A stretch of DNA of 64,000 bases from Pectobacterium sp. CFBP8739 (lineage in GTDB: Bacteria; Pseudomonadota; Gammaproteobacteria; Enterobacterales; Enterobacteriaceae): positions 225,074-289,073 of the forward strand of contig NZ_JACDRR010000005.1 of the NCBI RefSeq assembly GCF_013449375.1. The letters are read 5' to 3'. Shown here in pieces: positions 35,062-43,924 of this stretch (position 1 is the first letter of the stretch; the number at the start of each line of letters is the position of its first letter). The notes under the pieces are model-generated. The model was not told the DNA's origin. It saw only the letters and a program-made list of their open reading frames with translations, and did no database searches. Both the position numbers and the translations under genes were made by a program.

Positions 35062-35811
35062 ATGATTATTTTTGTTACCGGTGCAACGGCTGGGTTTGGT
35101 GAGTCAATTACACGTAAATTTATTAGTGCAGGCCATAAAGTGATCGCAACGGGTCGCCGTCAAGAACGTCTGGATGCGCTGAAGGCAGAGCTGGGCGATG
35201 CCTTGTATACGTTAAAACTGGACGTGCGCGATCGTCAGGCGATTGAACAAGCCGTTGCCGCCCTGCCGGCCGAATGGCGGGCGATTGATGTGCTGGTGAA
35301 CAACGCCGGACTGGCGCTGGGTCTGGAACCTGCACATAAAGCGTCGGTAGACGATTGGGAAAATATGATCGATACCAACAACAAAGGGTTGGTCTTCATG
35401 ACGCGCGCGCTGCTGCCAGCCATGGTGGAACGTAATATCGGCCACGTCATTAACATCGGCTCTACCGCAGGAAACTGGCCATACGCAGGCGGTAACGTGT
35501 ACGGTGCCAGCAAGGCATTCGTACAGCAGTTCAGTCTGGGTCTGCGTGCCGACCTGTCTGGCACCCGAATTCGCGTCACGAATATTGAACCGGGTCTGGT
35601 CGGTGGAACCGAGTTCTCGGCCGTGCGCTTCAAAGGCAACGATGAGAAAGTCAGCAAAACCTATGACAACACTACGCCGCTGACAGCCGAAGATGTGTCT
35701 GAAGCCGTTTTCTGGGTCGCTACCCTGCCAGCGCACGTCAACATCAACACGCTGGAAATGATGCCGGTCAGCCAGTCTTTTGCCGGGTTAAGCGTACATC
35801 GCGAAGGCTAG
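35062..35811 (+). CDS. ydfG: NADP-dependent 3-hydroxy acid dehydrogenase YdfG
   Basis: A 249-residue short-chain dehydrogenase nearly collinear with E. coli YdfG: FVTGATAGFGESITRKFI (cofactor loop TGxxxGFG), LVNNAGLALGLEPAHK, INIGSTAG...YGGNVYGASKAF (Ser, Tyr and Lys of the catalytic triad, quoted as segments), and EPGLVGGTEFS. It oxidises 3-hydroxy acids such as L-allo-threonine, and is implicated in malonic semialdehyde reduction. GGGAG stands upstream of ATG 35062. A terminator follows. Confidence 0.92.
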   Translation: MIIFVTGATAGFGESITRKFISAGHKVIATGRRQERLDALKAELGDALYTLKLDVRDRQAIEQAVAALPAEWRAIDVLVNNAGLALGLEPAHKASVDDWENMIDTNNKGLVFMTRALLPAMVERNIGHVINIGSTAGNWPYAGGNVYGASKAFVQQFSLGLRADLSGTRIRVTNIEPGLVGGTEFSAVRFKGNDEKVSKTYDNTTPLTAEDVSEAVFWVATLPAHVNINTLEMMPVSQSFAGLSVHREG

Positions 35812-35833
35812 TCATTACTGAAACACAAGAATT

Positions 35834-35864
35834 AAGGGCATGAGTGTGGTTTCATGCTCTTTTC
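35834..35864 (+). terminator. Terminator after ydfG
   Basis: GCATGA and TCATGC pair around an 8-nt loop, extended by AAGG with CTCTT, followed by TTTCT. Confidence 0.6.
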
Positions 35865-36082
35865 TATAGCGTCACACACCGTGGTTTACCAGATACTGCG
35901 TGGTTATAGTGCCGTTGAAGCGAAGGAGGTATACTTCTGTTATAGGCACCTTTCGTTTTGCACGACGCGCGAAGGTTACAGGGAACGGCGGTCGCCTTTT
36001 GTTGTCTACCGCTTGCCGTGCGCATGTTATCGTTCTGCGGCATCGGCGTTTGTTTTTATCATTCGTTCTGTCAAGGTGAAAC

Positions 36083-36433
36083 ATGAACCACTACTCTTTT
36101 TCTTCTTTGATTCGGGCTTTCATCCCGCTTTCTCTGGTTATCGTTTCCGCTGCCTGGCAGCCTGCCGCACTGGCAGATACGCGCCATATCATTGTCGATT
36201 CCGGCGACAGCGCGTTGTCGAAAGAAGCGGCGCGTCAAAGCAAAGAGCAATGGGACTCAACCCGCTCACTGCGCAATAAAGTGAATAACCGCGTAGAGAA
36301 AGAATTCGATAAAACGGAAAAAGCCATTGATGGGCGTGAAAAATGCAACGCCAGCTACAACGTCAATGCTTACTGGGAAAACACGACCGAACGCTGTCTC
36401 GATCGTCGTACTGGCCGCCCAGTTGCCCCTTGA
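36083..36433 (+). CDS. ynfB: DUF1283-family periplasmic protein YnfB
   Basis: A 116-residue secreted protein with a Sec signal (hydrophobic stretch to PAALADT, cleavage near residue 31) and the DUF1283 pattern: IIVDSGDSALSKEAARQSKE, WDSTRSLRNKVNNR, NAYWENTTERCLDRRTGRP. It is collinear with E. coli YnfB (SGDSAQS, LRQKVNKR, NAYWEP, RCLDRRTGR). The function is unknown. It is followed by a terminator and lies in the expected terminus-region order after ydfG. Confidence 0.88.
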   Translation: MNHYSFSSLIRAFIPLSLVIVSAAWQPAALADTRHIIVDSGDSALSKEAARQSKEQWDSTRSLRNKVNNRVEKEFDKTEKAIDGREKCNASYNVNAYWENTTERCLDRRTGRPVAP

Positions 36434-36440
36434 TTCCTTC

Positions 36441-36472
36441 CCCACGCCTTCCGGCGTGGGTTTCCCTCTTTT
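36441..36472 (+). terminator. Rho-independent terminator after ynfB
   Basis: CCCACGCC and GGCGTGGG form a perfect 8-bp stem with a TTCC loop, followed by TTTCCCTCTTTT. Confidence 0.85.
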
Positions 36473-36703
36473 CTTCGTATTACAACTAAAAAGGTGACAT
36501 CGCCTTTAAATTCAACGAGTATCGCTCGTACCAACACGCATTTTTATCCAAATGGAGTGCAAAAGAAGGCTCACTGCTCAGCTCGACCCAAAATGGGCGC
36601 CTGCCGCAGCCTATTCCCGTGGTCATCAACAGCAGCGATAATTCTGGCAAAGACGTGCTGCTTGCCCCTCTCATGATTCCGCCCGTTGTCCTTTTTCCAC
36701 TGT

Positions 36704-38179
36704 TTATGATGTATGCCCTGGCCGTTGGCTCGCGGGGATCATTCTGGCGGAAAACAGCGTGATGGTGGCAATCAAAGCGGAAACGATAAACACCCCATGA
36801 ATTGACGAAGCGACTTGCGCTGCCAGCGTATCGAGTTGGTTTACGCTCAGCAGGATGCGTTTGGCAGGATCCATCAGCGTCTGGAGTGGATCGCTCACGT
36901 CCGGCAACCGCCAATGCAGGCTGATGTTCAGCGTCGCGCCAAGGATTGCCGTTCCCAACGCGGAACCCAGCATGCGGGTAAACATGGCGGAGGCCGTCGC
37001 GATACCGCGGATAGAGTAATCCACCGAGTTTTGTATCGACACCAGAAACGTGGTGCTACTTAGCCCCATTCCCGAACCGATCAGAAATGCGGCAAGCCGC
37101 GCCCACATGAGATTACTGTCTGGCTGAACGGTTAACAGCGTCAGGCTGCCGATAATCAGCACAACGCCGCCGAGCATTGCCGTAAAGCGATAAGACGTCC
37201 ACAGCATTAAGCGTCCGCTCAGCGTACTGGCCAGCGGCCAGCCAATCGACATCATCGCCAATATACTGCCCGCTTCCAGCGGCGTTTTGTCCATCACGCC
37301 CTGAATAAACGTCGGCAAAAAGGCACTCACGCCCATCATCGCAGCCCCGACGACGAGTCCCCCGAGATTACCGGCGATAATGACCCGATTGCGCCAGAGC
37401 GCTAGCGGGAACAGTGGTTCTGCCGTGCGCTTTTCCTGCCGGACCAGCAAAATGCAGCCCACCGCAGAGATCGCAAACAGCGGGATTATCCAGTAGCCAA
37501 ATACTTCAGCCTGTAGCAGCGCCATCAGCAGGCTGGCGACGGACACCACCAGATAGAACGCGCCCATCCAGTCCAACTGATGTTGGCGCACGGTATTGAT
37601 CGTCGGCAGGTAACGAGCCAGCAAGAAGATGGAAAATAACCCAATTGGCACATTGACCCAGAAAACCAGTGCCCAGTTAAAGTGTTGGACGATAAACGCG
37701 CCCAGCAGCGGGCCGATAATCGCGGAAAAGCCCCACACGCTGGACAGATAGCCTTGTATTTTCGGGCGTTCGGTCGAACTGTACACATCAGCAACAATGG
37801 TGAACGCAATCGGGGTTATCGCGCCTGCGCCCAGCCCTTGTAAGGTGCGGAAGACAATCAACCAGCCCATCTGCGTCGAAAATCCGCACAGAACCGAACC
37901 CAGCAGGAATACCATCATGCCGAAGAAGAATATCTTTTTGCGGCCATACAGGTCGGCCAATCGGCCATAAATCGGAATACTTATCGACTGCGTCAGCAAA
38001 TAACCCGCAAAGACCCAGCCCAATAGGGAAAATCCGCCTAAGTCAGCGATGATGGTCGGCAGCGCGGTGGCGACAATCGTCACCTCAATCGCCGCCGTAA
38101 ACATGGCCAGCATACAGGCAATCAAAATCCAATGGCGATGTGGGACAGGCGTTTGTTTCTGGTTATTCGCTGTTTTCAT
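36704..38179 (-). CDS. MDR-type MFS transporter, DHA2 (14-TM) family
   Basis: A 491-residue major facilitator with the DHA2 features: HRHWILIACMLAMFTAAIEVT near the N-terminus, GWVFAGYLLTQSISIPIYGR, motif A GRLADLYGRKKIFFFGM, motif C GFSAIIGPLLGAF, and about 14 hydrophobic segments in total. Members export drugs, dyes and other cationic or amphiphilic compounds. It interrupts the E. coli-like ynfB-to-bioD2 neighbourhood, so it is a lineage-specific insertion or loss elsewhere. It is transcribed in the direction of bioD2 and mlc but separated from bioD2 by a terminator. The substrate cannot be predicted. Confidence 0.88.
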   Translation of the reverse strand: MKTANNQKQTPVPHRHWILIACMLAMFTAAIEVTIVATALPTIIADLGGFSLLGWVFAGYLLTQSISIPIYGRLADLYGRKKIFFFGMMVFLLGSVLCGFSTQMGWLIVFRTLQGLGAGAITPIAFTIVADVYSSTERPKIQGYLSSVWGFSAIIGPLLGAFIVQHFNWALVFWVNVPIGLFSIFLLARYLPTINTVRQHQLDWMGAFYLVVSVASLLMALLQAEVFGYWIIPLFAISAVGCILLVRQEKRTAEPLFPLALWRNRVIIAGNLGGLVVGAAMMGVSAFLPTFIQGVMDKTPLEAGSILAMMSIGWPLASTLSGRLMLWTSYRFTAMLGGVVLIIGSLTLLTVQPDSNLMWARLAAFLIGSGMGLSSTTFLVSIQNSVDYSIRGIATASAMFTRMLGSALGTAILGATLNISLHWRLPDVSDPLQTLMDPAKRILLSVNQLDTLAAQVASSIHGVFIVSALIATITLFSARMIPASQRPGHTS

Positions 38180-38243
38180 TATATTTTCAGGATAAGAAGA
38201 AAAACTGTCAGTGAGTATAACAGGTGGCGTGGCGGAGAAAATG

Positions 38244-38267
38244 TATTCCCGCAGAGAAGCGGGAATA
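38244..38267 (-). terminator. Terminator of bioD2 (minus strand)
   Basis: TATTCCCGC and GCGGGAATA form a perfect 9-bp stem with a 6-nt loop, followed on the minus strand by CATTTTCTCC. Confidence 0.65.
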
Positions 38268-38281
38268 GAAGACGGCAGAAA

Positions 38282-38947
38282 TTAATTGCTGACGGCAGAA
38301 AAATCGATATAAGGCGAGAGATCCCGCTGTTCGGCACGCGGTAAGTAAGGCAGCTCGCCCAGTTGCGGTGCAGGAATCTTTTTCCGCAGGACATGAAGGA
38401 TTTCGGCGTAATTCGCCAGACCGGGATTAATACGGTTAGCGACCCAGCCGACCAGCGGCAAACCATCGTTAATGATCGCCTGCGCCGTCAGCAGTGCATG
38501 GCTTATACAGCCCAGTTTGATACCGACAACCAGTACAACGGGCAGCTGTTCCTGTACGACCCATTCGGAATACGGACGTAGGTCGTTCATAACCGTCCGC
38601 CATCCGCCCGTGCCCTCAACCACCACGATATCGACAGCCTCGCTCATGTGGCGTAGCCCCTGCGTCATCGTGCAGTAATCTATCGTTCCTTCACTGGCGC
38701 TGATTTCATCCTCTCGCAGAGCGATGGGGTTAACCATGTTATAGGGCAATTCCAGTGTGGAAGCCGCCTGTAGCAGCAGTGCATCTTTATTCCGCAGGCC
38801 CGCTTCCGTCTCTTCGCACCCTTTCGCTATCGGTTTGTAGCCCGCAACCGATTTGCCTGCCAGCGCCAGTTTTTGCAGTAGCGCCTTGGATACCACCGTT
38901 TTGCCAACGGCGGTATCAGTACCAGTGACAAAAATACGTTTCAACAT
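38282..38947 (-). CDS. bioD2: ATP-dependent dethiobiotin synthetase 2 (YnfK)
   Basis: A 221-residue BioD-family protein: P-loop GTDTAVGKTVVS near residues 8-19, AGYKPIAKG, VVEGTGGWRTVMNDLRPYSE and ELPYLPRAEQRDLS. It is collinear with E. coli YnfK, including MNDLRPxSEWVVQEQLPV. The reaction is ATP-dependent closure of the ureido ring of 7,8-diaminopelargonate; its contribution to biotin synthesis beside bioD is unclear. Start ATG 38947 (MLKRIFVTG) matches the family; the frame is open to 38983. Same strand and neighbour as mlc, as in E. coli. Confidence 0.9.
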   Translation of the reverse strand: MLKRIFVTGTDTAVGKTVVSKALLQKLALAGKSVAGYKPIAKGCEETEAGLRNKDALLLQAASTLELPYNMVNPIALREDEISASEGTIDYCTMTQGLRHMSEAVDIVVVEGTGGWRTVMNDLRPYSEWVVQEQLPVVLVVGIKLGCISHALLTAQAIINDGLPLVGWVANRINPGLANYAEILHVLRKKIPAPQLGELPYLPRAEQRDLSPYIDFSAVSN

Positions 38948-39080
38948 GGGATAACTCCAGACCACCTGAATACTAAAAAACAAGCACAGCTAAAATGCTT
39001 TCCAAGCGTGAAAGTCTAGGCTATGCCTCATTCAGGCGATTTGCGTTAGCGCAATGTTTTGTTGGTCTACGCCTTTATGG

Positions 39081-40298
39081 TTACCCCTGCAGCAATTTAA
39101 CCAGCAGCGATCCGTTATAGAGTGCGTCTTTTACCAGTGCTGCACCAGGCATCGTCCCCTGATTGTAGAACTGAGTTGCTTCCACTTGGATGTTGTGGCT
39201 ATAGGGTGGGAATGACTGTTGTTGAATGCAACCTAAAATGGCGGGGTGCAAAATGCTGGCTGCTTTATTCAGGGGGGAACCCACCAGAATTTTATCGGGA
39301 TTGAAAAGATTCACCATGATGGCAACAATTCGGCCGACGTTGTTACCCACATCGTTAATGATATCTTTGGCTAACTGATCGCCCTTGAGCGCCGCATTAC
39401 ACAAGCTCTCGACGCTAAGTGGTGAACCATGTAAAAGTGAACTCATGGACGTACCCATGCGCTGCTGCGCTAACTCCAGCATATTTTCCGTGCTGGCGAC
39501 TGTTTCCAGACAGCCGTGATTGCCGCAATAGCAACGTTTACCATAGGGATCGACCTGCGTGTGCCCGATTTCAACCAGATTCCGGCTTCTCGCGTGCAGG
39601 ATGCGCCCGCCAGTAATCACGCCCGCGCCGACGTTATGGTCGATTACCACCTGAATGACATTTTGACAATCGCGCGCCGCGCCGTATAACGCTTCTGCCA
39701 TCGTCCAGGCACAAATATCATGCTGCAAATACACGGGTAGCCCCGTACGTTGTTCCAGCGCAGGACCAATCGGCATTTCCTCAACGTCATAGAACGGCAT
39801 TCGGTGAATGATGCCCTTGTTGGCGTCAATCATGCCCAGTGCGGTAATCGCGATTGCGGTTAATCGCTCAAGCCGTTTCTGGTGACGAATAAAAAACTGG
39901 TCGATTTCATTCAGAATACGATCGAGCAACGGTTGCGGCGCGTCTGCGGGAAGCGGGATATCTTCTTCTACAACCAGCTTGCTGCTGAGATCGCGCAACG
40001 CCAATGAAATACTATTGTGGCTGATGCGGGCGGAAAGATAGTGCCAAGCTTCGGTATCCAAAATCAGACCGATAGCAGGACGCCCCCTGCTACCCACATC
40101 CTGGTATTCGGTTTCCTGCACCAGATGAGCTTCCAGCAGTTCGCGGACGATTTTGGTAATACTGGCGGGCGCGAGTTGAGCGCGTTTGGACAGTTCGATA
40201 CGTGATATCGGGCCGTACTTATCGATCAGCCGATACACCGCGCCGGCATTCATTTGTTTGATTTGATCGATGTGTCCTGGTTGACCGTCGGTTATCAC
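39081..40298 (-). CDS. mlc: Mlc (DgsA), global regulator of PTS sugar genes
   Basis: A 405-residue ROK-family repressor: helix-turn-helix PISRIELSKRAQLAPASITK (residues 29-50 region), a sugar-binding domain with IQVVIDHNVGAGVITGGRIL, and the zinc site GHTQVDPYGKRCYCGNHGCL. It is collinear with E. coli Mlc throughout, ending GSLLVKLLQG. Mlc represses ptsG, ptsHI, manXYZ and malT, and is sequestered by dephosphorylated PtsG during glucose transport. It lies 133 bp downstream of bioD2 in gene order and 181 bp from ynfL. Confidence 0.95.
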   Translation of the reverse strand: MITDGQPGHIDQIKQMNAGAVYRLIDKYGPISRIELSKRAQLAPASITKIVRELLEAHLVQETEYQDVGSRGRPAIGLILDTEAWHYLSARISHNSISLALRDLSSKLVVEEDIPLPADAPQPLLDRILNEIDQFFIRHQKRLERLTAIAITALGMIDANKGIIHRMPFYDVEEMPIGPALEQRTGLPVYLQHDICAWTMAEALYGAARDCQNVIQVVIDHNVGAGVITGGRILHARSRNLVEIGHTQVDPYGKRCYCGNHGCLETVASTENMLELAQQRMGTSMSSLLHGSPLSVESLCNAALKGDQLAKDIINDVGNNVGRIVAIMVNLFNPDKILVGSPLNKAASILHPAILGCIQQQSFPPYSHNIQVEATQFYNQGTMPGAALVKDALYNGSLLVKLLQG

Positions 40299-40479
40299 AA
40301 ACCTGGCTCCTACTGATTCGCATTATTGCTGGCACTACTGTTGAAAAATTTATCTTTATTATTACGGCGTGACTATTTTTCACGCTGCAAAATAAAAAAA
40401 CTACGGGTATGGTGGAGCTTTTCACTAAACTCGTCAAATATTTGATTCGTTATGTGATTTAGCGCGCATATTTTAACGA

Positions 40480-41376
40480 TTATCCGCCTAACATCAGCGA
40501 CATTAGCATTTTCGCCGCCGCGCTTTGCGGATGATGCCGAGCAGTAACCAGCCAGACTTCCGTTGTGGCGTCCTCTTCTTCCAGCAGCAAATATTTCACG
40601 CCATCGACCCGAATACGCAAAAACGATGCAGGCAAAATGGATACGCCTAACCCCGCCGACACCAGCCCGACGATCGTCATCGCCTCGCCCACCTCTTGCG
40701 TAATGTAGGGGCTGATGCCATAGCGTTTCAGCAGCGTCAGCGTGTCGTCATACAATGCGGTTCCCACTGCGCGGGAGAAGAAAACGAACGGTTCATTCGC
40801 CAGTTGTGTGATGTTGATTGTTCGCCCAGCGGCCTGCTGCGCTAACGGATGAGATTCCTGCACGACGGCAATCAACGGTTCACGTAATAACAACCGATGA
40901 TCCAGCGCGTCCGGCAGCGGGTTATTACGCATAATGCCGATATCGAGTTTACCGTTCAGCAGCGGTTCAATTTGCTGCTTAGTGTTGAGCTCCATCATCT
41001 GAATATGCACTTCTGGGTACGTTTGACGAAAACGCAGCAGGCTACTGGAGATCTTTTTGATAAACGGTGCAGACGACGTAAAACCGATCGTTAATTCCCC
41101 AATTTCGCCGCGTTGAATGCGGGACGCTCGCTCAGCCGCCTGATCAACCTGGCTAATAATCGACCAAGCTTCTTTCAGAAACATCTCGCCCGCTGGGGTA
41201 AGCTGGACATTACGGTTATTGCGCGCCAGCAGTTTTGCTCCCACCTGCTCCTCCAGAATCTGAATCTGCTGGCTCAGCGGCGGCTGTGAAATGCGTAATC
41301 TTTCTGCGGCTCGGCCAAAATGCAGCTCTTCAGCGACTGCAATAAAATAGCGAAGGTGACGGAGTTCGATATTCAT
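40480..41376 (-). CDS. ynfL: LysR-family regulator YnfL
   Basis: A 298-residue LysR regulator of the IlvY/CynR-like group: MNIELRHLRYFIAVAEELHF, AAERLRISQPPLSQQIQILE (helix-turn-helix), and a ligand-binding domain from about residue 90. It is divergent from ynfM, as in E. coli, where the pair sits next to mlc. An inverted repeat overlaps the start codon, suggesting autoregulation and control of ynfM. The inducer is unknown. Confidence 0.88.
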   Translation of the reverse strand: MNIELRHLRYFIAVAEELHFGRAAERLRISQPPLSQQIQILEEQVGAKLLARNNRNVQLTPAGEMFLKEAWSIISQVDQAAERASRIQRGEIGELTIGFTSSAPFIKKISSSLLRFRQTYPEVHIQMMELNTKQQIEPLLNGKLDIGIMRNNPLPDALDHRLLLREPLIAVVQESHPLAQQAAGRTINITQLANEPFVFFSRAVGTALYDDTLTLLKRYGISPYITQEVGEAMTIVGLVSAGLGVSILPASFLRIRVDGVKYLLLEEEDATTEVWLVTARHHPQSAAAKMLMSLMLGG

Positions 41377-41389
41377 ATGTTAAACATAT
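41375..41389. promoter_or_regulatory. Inverted repeat overlapping the ynfL start
   Basis: ATATGTT-A-AACATAT is a perfect 7-1-7 inverted repeat. It begins at the ynfL start codon and lies in the 114-bp ynfL/ynfM divergent region, the expected place for a LysR site; binding is inferred. Confidence 0.5.
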
Positions 41390-41490
41390 CAATCATGATT
41401 ATTAATATATTATACAAAATAATATCACCCTTCTATGATCGTAACACTGTTGTTTTACGCCTGATTTACCTTTTCTGGTAAGGAATTATT

Positions 41491-42759
41491 GTGAGTAACC
41501 TGCCATCTTCTGCACCGAACGACTGGCCCCTTTCTGCGGCCGACGATGCGGATGATATTGCCCTGAGATCTTCGGGTAAAACCCCCTATATTGCCCGTGG
41601 TACACCACAATTTATGCGCGTCACTTTGGCGCTATTTTCTGCCGGGTTAGCAACGTTTGCCCTGCTGTATTGCGTTCAGCCGCTGCTGCCGGTGCTGTCT
41701 CAGGATTTCGGTATTTCTCCGGCAACCAGCAGCCTGTCGCTTTCCGTCTCAACGGTGATGCTGGCGTTTGGGTTGCTGTTTACCGGACCACTCTCCGACA
41801 CCATCGGTCGTAAGAATGTCATGGTCGTGTCCTTGATGCTGGCCGCGATCTGTACTGTGATTTGCGCATTTATGACCAGTTGGAACGGCGTATTGGCCAT
41901 GCGAGCCATGATGGGTCTGTCGCTAAGCGGTGTCGCTGCCGTCGCCATGAGCTACCTGAGTGAAGAAATTCACCCCAGCGTGCTGGCGTTCTCGATGGGG
42001 TTATATATCAGCGGTAACTCCATTGGCGGCATGAGCGGACGTCTGATCAGCGGGGTCTTAACGGACTATTTCCCGTGGCGAGTCGCCATCGGCACGATCG
42101 GCGTACTGGCGCTCATTGCGGCGATAACCTTCTGGCGTATCCTGCCCGACTCACGCCATTTCCGACCCGGCTCGCTGCGCCCAAAAACGCTGCTGTTGAA
42201 TAGCAAACTGCACTGGCGCGATGCGGGCTTGCCGCTGCTGTTCCTTGAGGGATTTTTGCTGATGGGGGCGTTCGTTACCCTGTTTAATTACATTGGATAT
42301 CGGCTGTTAGCCCCACCGTATTTACTCAGTCAGGCGGTGGTTGGTTTACTTTCCGTAGTTTATCTCACCGGAAGTTACAGCTCGCCAAAAGCAGGAGCAT
42401 TAACGGCTCGCTACGGACGCGGCCCCGTACTCAGCATTGCTATCCTCCTGATGCTGACAGGTCTGGGAATAACGGCACTGACGCCGGTATTTGTTATCTT
42501 TGGGGGGATGATGCTCTTTACCGCTGGCTTCTTCGCTGCACATTCGGTAGCCAGCAGTTGGATTGGCCAACGGGCACGGCGCGCGAAAGGTCAGGCGTCA
42601 TCCATGTATCTCTTTTCTTACTATCTTGGATCGAGCCTAGCAGGCACGCTGGGCGGATTCTTCTGGCATTCATTCGGCTGGATGGGGATCACCGTGTTTC
42701 TGAGCGCACTCTTACTGCTCGCGCTGGGAGTGAGTCTGATACTTAAAAAACGTCTTTAA
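41491..42759 (+). CDS. ynfM: MFS transporter YnfM
   Basis: A 422-residue major facilitator with about 12 hydrophobic segments: RGTPQFMRVTLALFSAGLAT, FALLYCVQPLLPVLSQDFGI, motif A GPLSDTIGRKNVMVVS, and GLYISGNSIGGMSGRLISG. It is collinear with E. coli YnfM, including FFAAHSVASSWIG and SSxYLFSYYLGSSxAGTLGG (quoted in part). The family resembles arabinose/amino-acid efflux proteins. The start is a GTG at 41491 preceded by AAGGAATT. It is divergent from its probable regulator ynfL. A strong hairpin follows. Confidence 0.92.
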   Translation: MSNLPSSAPNDWPLSAADDADDIALRSSGKTPYIARGTPQFMRVTLALFSAGLATFALLYCVQPLLPVLSQDFGISPATSSLSLSVSTVMLAFGLLFTGPLSDTIGRKNVMVVSLMLAAICTVICAFMTSWNGVLAMRAMMGLSLSGVAAVAMSYLSEEIHPSVLAFSMGLYISGNSIGGMSGRLISGVLTDYFPWRVAIGTIGVLALIAAITFWRILPDSRHFRPGSLRPKTLLLNSKLHWRDAGLPLLFLEGFLLMGAFVTLFNYIGYRLLAPPYLLSQAVVGLLSVVYLTGSYSSPKAGALTARYGRGPVLSIAILLMLTGLGITALTPVFVIFGGMMLFTAGFFAAHSVASSWIGQRARRAKGQASSMYLFSYYLGSSLAGTLGGFFWHSFGWMGITVFLSALLLLALGVSLILKKRL

Positions 42760-42771
42760 ACCCCTTTCTTA

Positions 42772-42803
42772 CCGGAGTTTACCTGCATTCAGGTAAACTC
42801 CGG
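42772..42803 (+). terminator. Hairpin after ynfM
   Basis: CCGGAGTTTACCT and AGGTAAACTCCGG form a perfect 13-bp stem with a 6-nt loop. The following DNA (GCTGCTC) has no T-run; the upstream side has C-rich and T-rich tracts. Confidence 0.6.
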
Positions 42804-42901
42804 GCTGCTCCTACCCACTTCACTTGTCTTTCCCCCACCAGCCCTGTTAAAACCGATGATATTCACGATTGCTGAAGTGCGTGTTTATGAGTATAAACAT
42901 A

Positions 42902-42918
42902 AGTATGTTGTAACTAAA
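42902..42918 (+). promoter_or_regulatory. Replication fork trap Ter site (TerB-like), upstream of tus
   Basis: AGTATGTTGTAACTAAA is identical to the E. coli TerB core as I remember it. It lies 9 bp before the tus start, as TerB does in E. coli, and thus also represses tus. By the E. coli convention the GC(6) base pair at the AGTATG end is the blocking face, so forks moving left to right in this window would be arrested. Confidence 0.92.
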
Positions 42919-42927
42919 AAGATGTAA

Positions 42928-43866
42928 ATGATGAACCGCTACACGCTAATCGATCGTATGAACTGCTGTTTCCAAAAATTAGAGAAGAAACTGGCTCTAA
43001 TGCAACTACAGTTTGCCGAGTATCGGCTACTGGCTGGTCGGGTCTATTCCCTTCCTCCGGTGGAGAAAGGCGCGGAGCATGACCCTATCGAGCATATCGC
43101 CGTAACACAGTACGTCGGGCAGGAAGCGCGCGATAAAGGGCTGGCACATTTCCAGCGTCTGTTTATTCACCACTATCCAGAAACACTCAGCAGTAAAAGT
43201 GCGATTCGCTTACCAGGCGCACTCTGTTTTGGCGTAAACGCCGCACAATATCAGCGGGCACAATCGCTTATCGCGGAAATTAATACATTAAAAAAAGAAC
43301 TGGAGCAGATTATCACCGTCGAATCTGGGTTGGAGCCGGAACAGCGCTTTGAGTTCGTCCACACGCATTTGAAAGGGTTGATCACGCTTAGCGCTTACCG
43401 GTCGTTAACGCTCATAACGAACCCAGCGTCAGTCCGCTTTGGCTGGGCGAATAAGCATGTCATCAAAAATATGACGCGCGGACAACTGCTGGAACAGCTA
43501 ACCAAAAGTCGGAATGCAGCAAAACACACGGCGCCGTATACCAAAACGCAGTGGATTGAGCATATCGAAGAAGAAATTGACGCTGTCTTGTTGCTGCCGG
43601 AAAACTCGGTTTTGAAAATCAAACGTCCGGTCAAAGTGCAGCCCATCGCACGCGTGTGGTATCCAGAACAGCAGAAACAGGTGCAGCATCCCTGCCCGTC
43701 CCCTCTGCTTGTGCTTTGCCAGCAGGAGTCAGGCGGTGACGTGCCCATTATCGGCGAACTGAATCCTTATGATGCCAATAACATCAAGCACAAACACAAA
43801 CCGAAAGCGGCCGAACTTCGCCTGCTGATACCGCGTTTGCACCTGTATACCGATGCTCCAGAATGA
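42928..43866 (+). CDS. tus: DNA replication terminus site-binding protein Tus
   Basis: A 312-residue protein collinear with the Tus family: YTLIDRMNCCFQKLEKKLAL near the N-terminus, FGWANKHVIKNMTRGQLLEQL (containing Ter-contacting residues), and the C-terminal LRLLIPRLHLYTD. Tus binds Ter as a monomer and blocks the replicative helicase from one side. Either ATG 42928 or 42931 could start it. The Ter site covers its promoter region, giving autoregulation. The gene is convergent with fumC, with a terminator between. Confidence 0.93.
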   Translation: MMNRYTLIDRMNCCFQKLEKKLALMQLQFAEYRLLAGRVYSLPPVEKGAEHDPIEHIAVTQYVGQEARDKGLAHFQRLFIHHYPETLSSKSAIRLPGALCFGVNAAQYQRAQSLIAEINTLKKELEQIITVESGLEPEQRFEFVHTHLKGLITLSAYRSLTLITNPASVRFGWANKHVIKNMTRGQLLEQLTKSRNAAKHTAPYTKTQWIEHIEEEIDAVLLLPENSVLKIKRPVKVQPIARVWYPEQQKQVQHPCPSPLLVLCQQESGGDVPIIGELNPYDANNIKHKHKPKAAELRLLIPRLHLYTDAPE

Positions 43867-43896
43867 AAAAAGCCTGCTGATCAACACCAGCAGGCT
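43865..43896 (-). terminator. Terminator between tus and fumC
   Basis: AGCCTGCTG and CAGCAGGCT form a perfect 9-bp stem with an 8-nt loop. On the minus strand six T residues follow, so it mainly serves fumC; it overlaps the tus stop region. Confidence 0.8.
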
Positions 43897-43924
43897 GCGG
43901 GATAACGCGCTCATTACCACGCCA

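Noticed and set aside
36486..36914. 142-codon minus-strand frame at the transporter end
   Set aside because: It runs out of frame with the DHA2 transporter and has low-complexity, shadow-like composition.
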